A stretch of 8,692 nt of DNA, from assembly GCA_900549215.1 (NCBI GenBank), contig URNJ01000067.1, forward strand, positions 1-8,692, read 5' to 3'. This stretch comes from an uncultured Collinsella sp. GTDB lineage: Bacteria > Actinomycetota > Coriobacteriia > Coriobacteriales > Coriobacteriaceae. This document shows, one piece after another, positions 6,512 through 8,692 of this stretch. The first letter of the stretch is position 1; the number at the start of each line of letters is the position of its first letter. The notes beneath the pieces were generated by a model, which was given only the letters and a program-made list of their open reading frames with translations, was not told where the DNA came from and did no database searches. A program made the position numbers and the translations under genes.

Positions 6512-7675
6512 ATGCGCAAGATTAAGACCATCGACGACATCACTAAAGACGGCAAAGTCGAGTTTGGCGAGGGCTACGAATTTGTGAGCACCGCCGAGGA
6601 GGCCGACGCCATCCTGATGCGCTCGACTGACCTGCACGGCTACGAGCTGCCCGAGGGCATCCGCGCCATCGCCCGCTGCGGCGCCGGCGTCAACAACATC
6701 CCCGTCGAGGAGTACGCCAAGAAGGGCGTCGTCGTCTTTAACTCCCCCGGTGCCAACAGCAACGCCGTTAAGGAGCTCGTCCTAGGCATGCTGGTGCTCT
6801 CGAGCCGCGGCGTGGTGCAATCGATGAACTGGGTGCGCGACAACGCCGACGACCCCGAGATCCAGGTCGACGCCGAGAAGGCCAAGAAGGCCTTTGTGGG
6901 CCGCGAGCTCAAGGGCAAGCGCATCGGCGTCATCGGTCTGGGCAACGTAGGCTCCAAGGTCGCCAACGCCTGCGTCAATCTGGGCATGGACGTCTACGGC
7001 TACGATCCGTTCATTTCCGTTGAGCACGCGTGGGTGCTGAGCCGCGAGGTGCAGCGCGTGGGCACGCTCGAAGATCTCTGCCGCGGCTGTGATTACCTCA
7101 CGGTGCACGTGCCCAGCAAGGCCGACACCATCGGCATGATCAGCACCGAGCAGATCAACCTGCTGGCCCCGGACGCCGTGCTCATCAACTACGCACGCGA
7201 GACCATCATTGACGAGGACGCCGTTGACGCCGCCCTGCGCGAGGGCAAGCTGAGCTGGTTTAGCTGCGATTTTGCCACGCCCAAGACCGTCAAGATGCCC
7301 AACACGTTTATCACCACGCACTCGGGCGCCGGCACTGGCGAGGCCGAGGCCAACTGCGCCGACATGGCCATCAGCGAGCTTAAGGATTACCTGGAGAACG
7401 GCAACATCGCGCACAGCGTCAACTACCCCACCTGCAGCATGGGCAAGGCGCGCGCCGCAAGCCGCATCGCCTGCCTGCACGCCAACGTGCCCAACATGAT
7501 CGGTCAGATCACGGCAATCCTGGCCAAGGACAATGCCAACGTGCAGCGTATGACCAACGAGTCTGCCGGCGAGAACGCCTACACCATGTTCGACACCGAC
7601 GAGCACCTGGACAGCAGCACCATCGAGGCGCTCAAGCAGATTCCGTCGATGTATCGCGTGCGCGTGATCAAATAG
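6512..7675 (+). CDS. serA: D-3-phosphoglycerate dehydrogenase with C-terminal ACT domain
   Basis: SerA oxidises 3-phosphoglycerate to 3-phosphohydroxypyruvate with NAD+, the committed step of serine synthesis. The 387-residue protein has the D-2-hydroxyacid dehydrogenase fold: substrate-side CGAGVNNI at 56-63, Rossmann motif IGLGNVGS at 141-148, the catalytic-type arginine R229 in NYARE, and H270 in ITTHSGAGTGEA. An ACT domain follows from about 313 (NVPNMIGQITAILAKDNANV at 325-344), the usual site of serine feedback inhibition. The length fits the short bacterial type with ACT but no ASB domain. The usual D-V-F-x-x-E-P motif is replaced by DFATPK at 253-258, so K258 falls where the catalytic glutamate is expected by count from R229. 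AAGGAG at 6500-6505, six bases before the ATG, fixes the start. It follows serC, which strongly supports the function. A related hydroxyacid dehydrogenase is the alternative. Confidence 0.93.
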   Translation: MRKIKTIDDITKDGKVEFGEGYEFVSTAEEADAILMRSTDLHGYELPEGIRAIARCGAGVNNIPVEEYAKKGVVVFNSPGANSNAVKELVLGMLVLSSRGVVQSMNWVRDNADDPEIQVDAEKAKKAFVGRELKGKRIGVIGLGNVGSKVANACVNLGMDVYGYDPFISVEHAWVLSREVQRVGTLEDLCRGCDYLTVHVPSKADTIGMISTEQINLLAPDAVLINYARETIIDEDAVDAALREGKLSWFSCDFATPKTVKMPNTFITTHSGAGTGEAEANCADMAISELKDYLENGNIAHSVNYPTCSMGKARAASRIACLHANVPNMIGQITAILAKDNANVQRMTNESAGENAYTMFDTDEHLDSSTIEALKQIPSMYRVRVIK

Positions 7676-7689
7676 CGCCGGCTGATCTG

Positions 7690-7718
7690 ACGGGCAGTTC
7701 CCCATGTGGCCTGCCCGT
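7690..7718 (+). other. Hairpin downstream of serA
   Basis: ACGGGCAG (7690-7697) pairs perfectly with CTGCCCGT (7711-7718) around a 13-base loop, starting 15 bases after the serA stop and 20 bases before the strong terminator. No T-run follows. It may help stabilise the serC-serA mRNA 3' end or be a weak first terminator. Confidence 0.5.
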
Positions 7719-7737
7719 TACTGACATTGAATGCCCG

Positions 7738-7774
7738 CGGGGGCGCCTTTCGCACGAGAGGCGCCCCCGTTTTT
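7738..7774 (+). terminator. Strong intrinsic terminator of the serC-serA operon
   Basis: A 14-bp stem, 7738-7751 against 7756-7769 with one G-T wobble, closes on the loop GCAC. It is followed directly by TTTTT at 7770-7774. The stem is nearly all G-C. It lies 62 bases after the serA stop and before the promoter region of the next gene, so it separates the serine operon from the M20 peptidase. Confidence 0.95.
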
Positions 7775-7807
7775 GTGAGCGCTCCATTAAATGCACCGAG
7801 CCGCTTC

Positions 7808-7838
7808 TTGACATACAATTTGTATGTTGACCTAACTA
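7808..7838 (+). promoter_or_regulatory. Probable promoter of the M20 peptidase gene
   Basis: TTGACA at 7808-7813 is a perfect -35. The -10 is unclear: at 17-19 bases spacing the sequence is CCTAACTA, a poor match. The strong -35 with weak -10 suggests an activated promoter or an unusual one. A transcript starting near 7845 would have a leader of only about 8 bases before the ATG at 7853, including the ribosome site. Confidence 0.45.
7811..7827. promoter_or_regulatory. Operator-like 17-bp perfect palindrome over the -35 box
   Basis: ACATACAA-T-TTGTATGT has two perfect 8-base arms around one central base. It shares its first three bases with TTGACA and fills the -35/-10 spacer of the M20 gene. 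A dimeric winged-helix repressor of the GntR, MarR or PadR kind often binds such sites. The regulator is not in the window, so the identity is open. Confidence 0.55.
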
Positions 7839-7852
7839 TCTGTGAGGTGCCT

Positions 7853-8692
7853 ATGGTTGATACAGATTTTGCTTGGCGGCTTACGCAAGGGCTCGTGCGG
7901 ATCGACAGTTCCGACCCAGGTGCGTATGAGGGCGAGATTGAACGCTATATCAAAGTGTTGGTTGAGGCTCAATTGGAGCGGTTGAGTCATCCGGTGCTCC
8001 ATGCCGTGCAGGTTGAGGAACTCGAGGTGCTGACCGGACGCCGCAATCTCATGGTCACCGTGCCCGGTTTGAGCGACGAGCCACGGCTCGTCTACATCTG
8101 CCACATGGATACAGTCACCTTGGGCGACGGCTGGGACGCGGACATTACGCCGCTCGGGGCGGTCGTGCGCGACGGCAAGCTCTACGGCCGCGGCGCCTGC
8201 GATATGAAGGGTGGCCTGGCCTGTGCCATTGCCGCACTGGTCCATACGCTCGAGCGCGTGGCGGCGGATGGCGCGCTGCCCCGCCGCGGCTTTTCGCTCA
8301 TCTGCTCGGTCGACGAGGAAGACTTTATGCGAGGCTCCGAGGCAGCCATCGATGCCGGCTGGGTCGGTTCGCGCGAATGGGTGCTGGACACCGAGCCCAC
8401 CGACGGACAGATCCAGGTGGCGCACAAGGGGCGTACGTGGTTCGAGATTGAAATGGATGGCGTGACGGCGCATGCAAGCCGGCCCTGGAAGGGCGCGGAT
8501 GCCGTCGCCGCCATAGCCGAGGTCGTGTGTTCGCTCCGTCGCGCGTTTGTGGCGCTGCCCGCGCACGATGAGCTGGGGCCTTCGACCATCACGTTCGGCC
8601 AAATCGAGGGCGGATATCGCCCCTACGTCGTACCCGACCGCGCCAAAGTCTGGGTCGACATGCGCCTGACCCCGCCGACCGATACGGCCGCC
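7853..8692 (+). CDS. M20-family zinc metallopeptidase (ArgE/DapE-like), 3' end beyond window
   Basis: 280 N-terminal residues are visible and the frame is open to the last base. The M20 di-zinc site is clear: H84 and D86 in ICHMDTV, D117 in GRGACDMKGG, E155-E156 in VDEED and the acidic D179 in LDTEP. HKG at 191-193 and TAHASRPWKGADAV at 205-218 begin the dimerisation (lid) domain with its conserved H207. The last zinc histidine would lie beyond the window. Family members include acetylornithine deacetylase, succinyl-diaminopimelate desuccinylase and carboxypeptidase G2-type peptidases. The substrate cannot be assigned. It is cytoplasmic, with no signal peptide. GAGGTG at 7844-7849 is the ribosome site, with a short gap of 3 bases to the ATG. 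The preceding terminator makes it a separate transcription unit. Confidence 0.93.
   Translation, partial: MVDTDFAWRLTQGLVRIDSSDPGAYEGEIERYIKVLVEAQLERLSHPVLHAVQVEELEVLTGRRNLMVTVPGLSDEPRLVYICHMDTVTLGDGWDADITPLGAVVRDGKLYGRGACDMKGGLACAIAALVHTLERVAADGALPRRGFSLICSVDEEDFMRGSEAAIDAGWVGSREWVLDTEPTDGQIQVAHKGRTWFEIEMDGVTAHASRPWKGADAVAAIAEVVCSLRRAFVALPAHDELGPSTITFGQIEGGYRPYVVPDRAKVWVDMRLTPPTDTAA

Noticed and set aside
5339..6637. Long minus-strand open frame (432 codons) opposite serC and the start of serA
   Set aside because: It is a by-product of GC-rich codons in serC. The protein is a low-complexity mix of Val, Ala, Gly and His with no family motif, and serC is complete and convincing on the other strand.
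7832..8602. Long minus-strand open frame (256 codons) opposite the M20 peptidase
   Set aside because: The plus-strand frame holds all the expected M20 zinc ligands and has a ribosome site. The antisense product matches nothing I recognise.
1..8692. CRISPR array, tRNA, rRNA, transposase or integrase
   Set aside because: No regularly spaced repeats, no cloverleaf or rRNA-like sequence and no transposase or integrase motif were seen in any frame.

Overview
The window is bacterial, about 60-65% GC in most genes, densely coded and with strong Shine-Dalgarno sequences. Gene content and codon use suggest a high-GC gut actinobacterium of the Coriobacteriia, most like Collinsella. That assignment is an inference from protein style and general knowledge, not a database match.

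Layout, left to right. (1) 1-741, minus: a PPP-type metallophosphoesterase cut by the left edge. (2) 742-994: divergent intergenic region with a likely promoter for the phosphoesterase and two short palindromes. (3) 995-2628, plus: a CPA1-type K+/H+ (or Na+/H+) antiporter with two C-terminal TrkA-C domains. It is broken by two apparent +1 indels about 30-40 bases apart, the first in a run of 11 G. (4) 2629-2724: a 96-base imperfect palindrome filling the gap between convergent genes. (5) 2743-2967, minus: a small acidic protein of unknown function. (6) 3084-5175, plus: a tightly coupled two-gene operon of lower GC, encoding a MazG-like NTP pyrophosphohydrolase and a GIY-YIG nuclease/DUF2075 helicase-like ATPase fusion. 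(7) 5318-7675, plus: serC and a serA-type gene, two consecutive steps of the phosphorylated serine pathway, closed by a strong intrinsic terminator at 7738-7774. (8) 7853 to the right edge, plus: an M20 metallopeptidase, cut by the edge, preceded by a 17-bp operator-like palindrome over its -35 box.

How the parts work together. SerA oxidises 3-phosphoglycerate and SerC transaminates the product to phosphoserine. The gene order serC-serA, the 69-base gap and the shared terminator fit one operon; serB is not in the window. The antiporter, phosphoesterase and M20 peptidase look like independent housekeeping genes.

The best candidate for an under-described system is the MazG-like/GIY-YIG-DUF2075 pair. 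The reading frames overlap by 8 bases, the pair has its own likely promoter, base composition differs from the flanks, and it joins a nucleotide-pool enzyme to a nuclease-helicase. That design fits an anti-phage or stress module, but the sequence cannot prove it. Its first gene appears to use a run of 8 G as its Shine-Dalgarno sequence, which could make expression sensitive to slippage.
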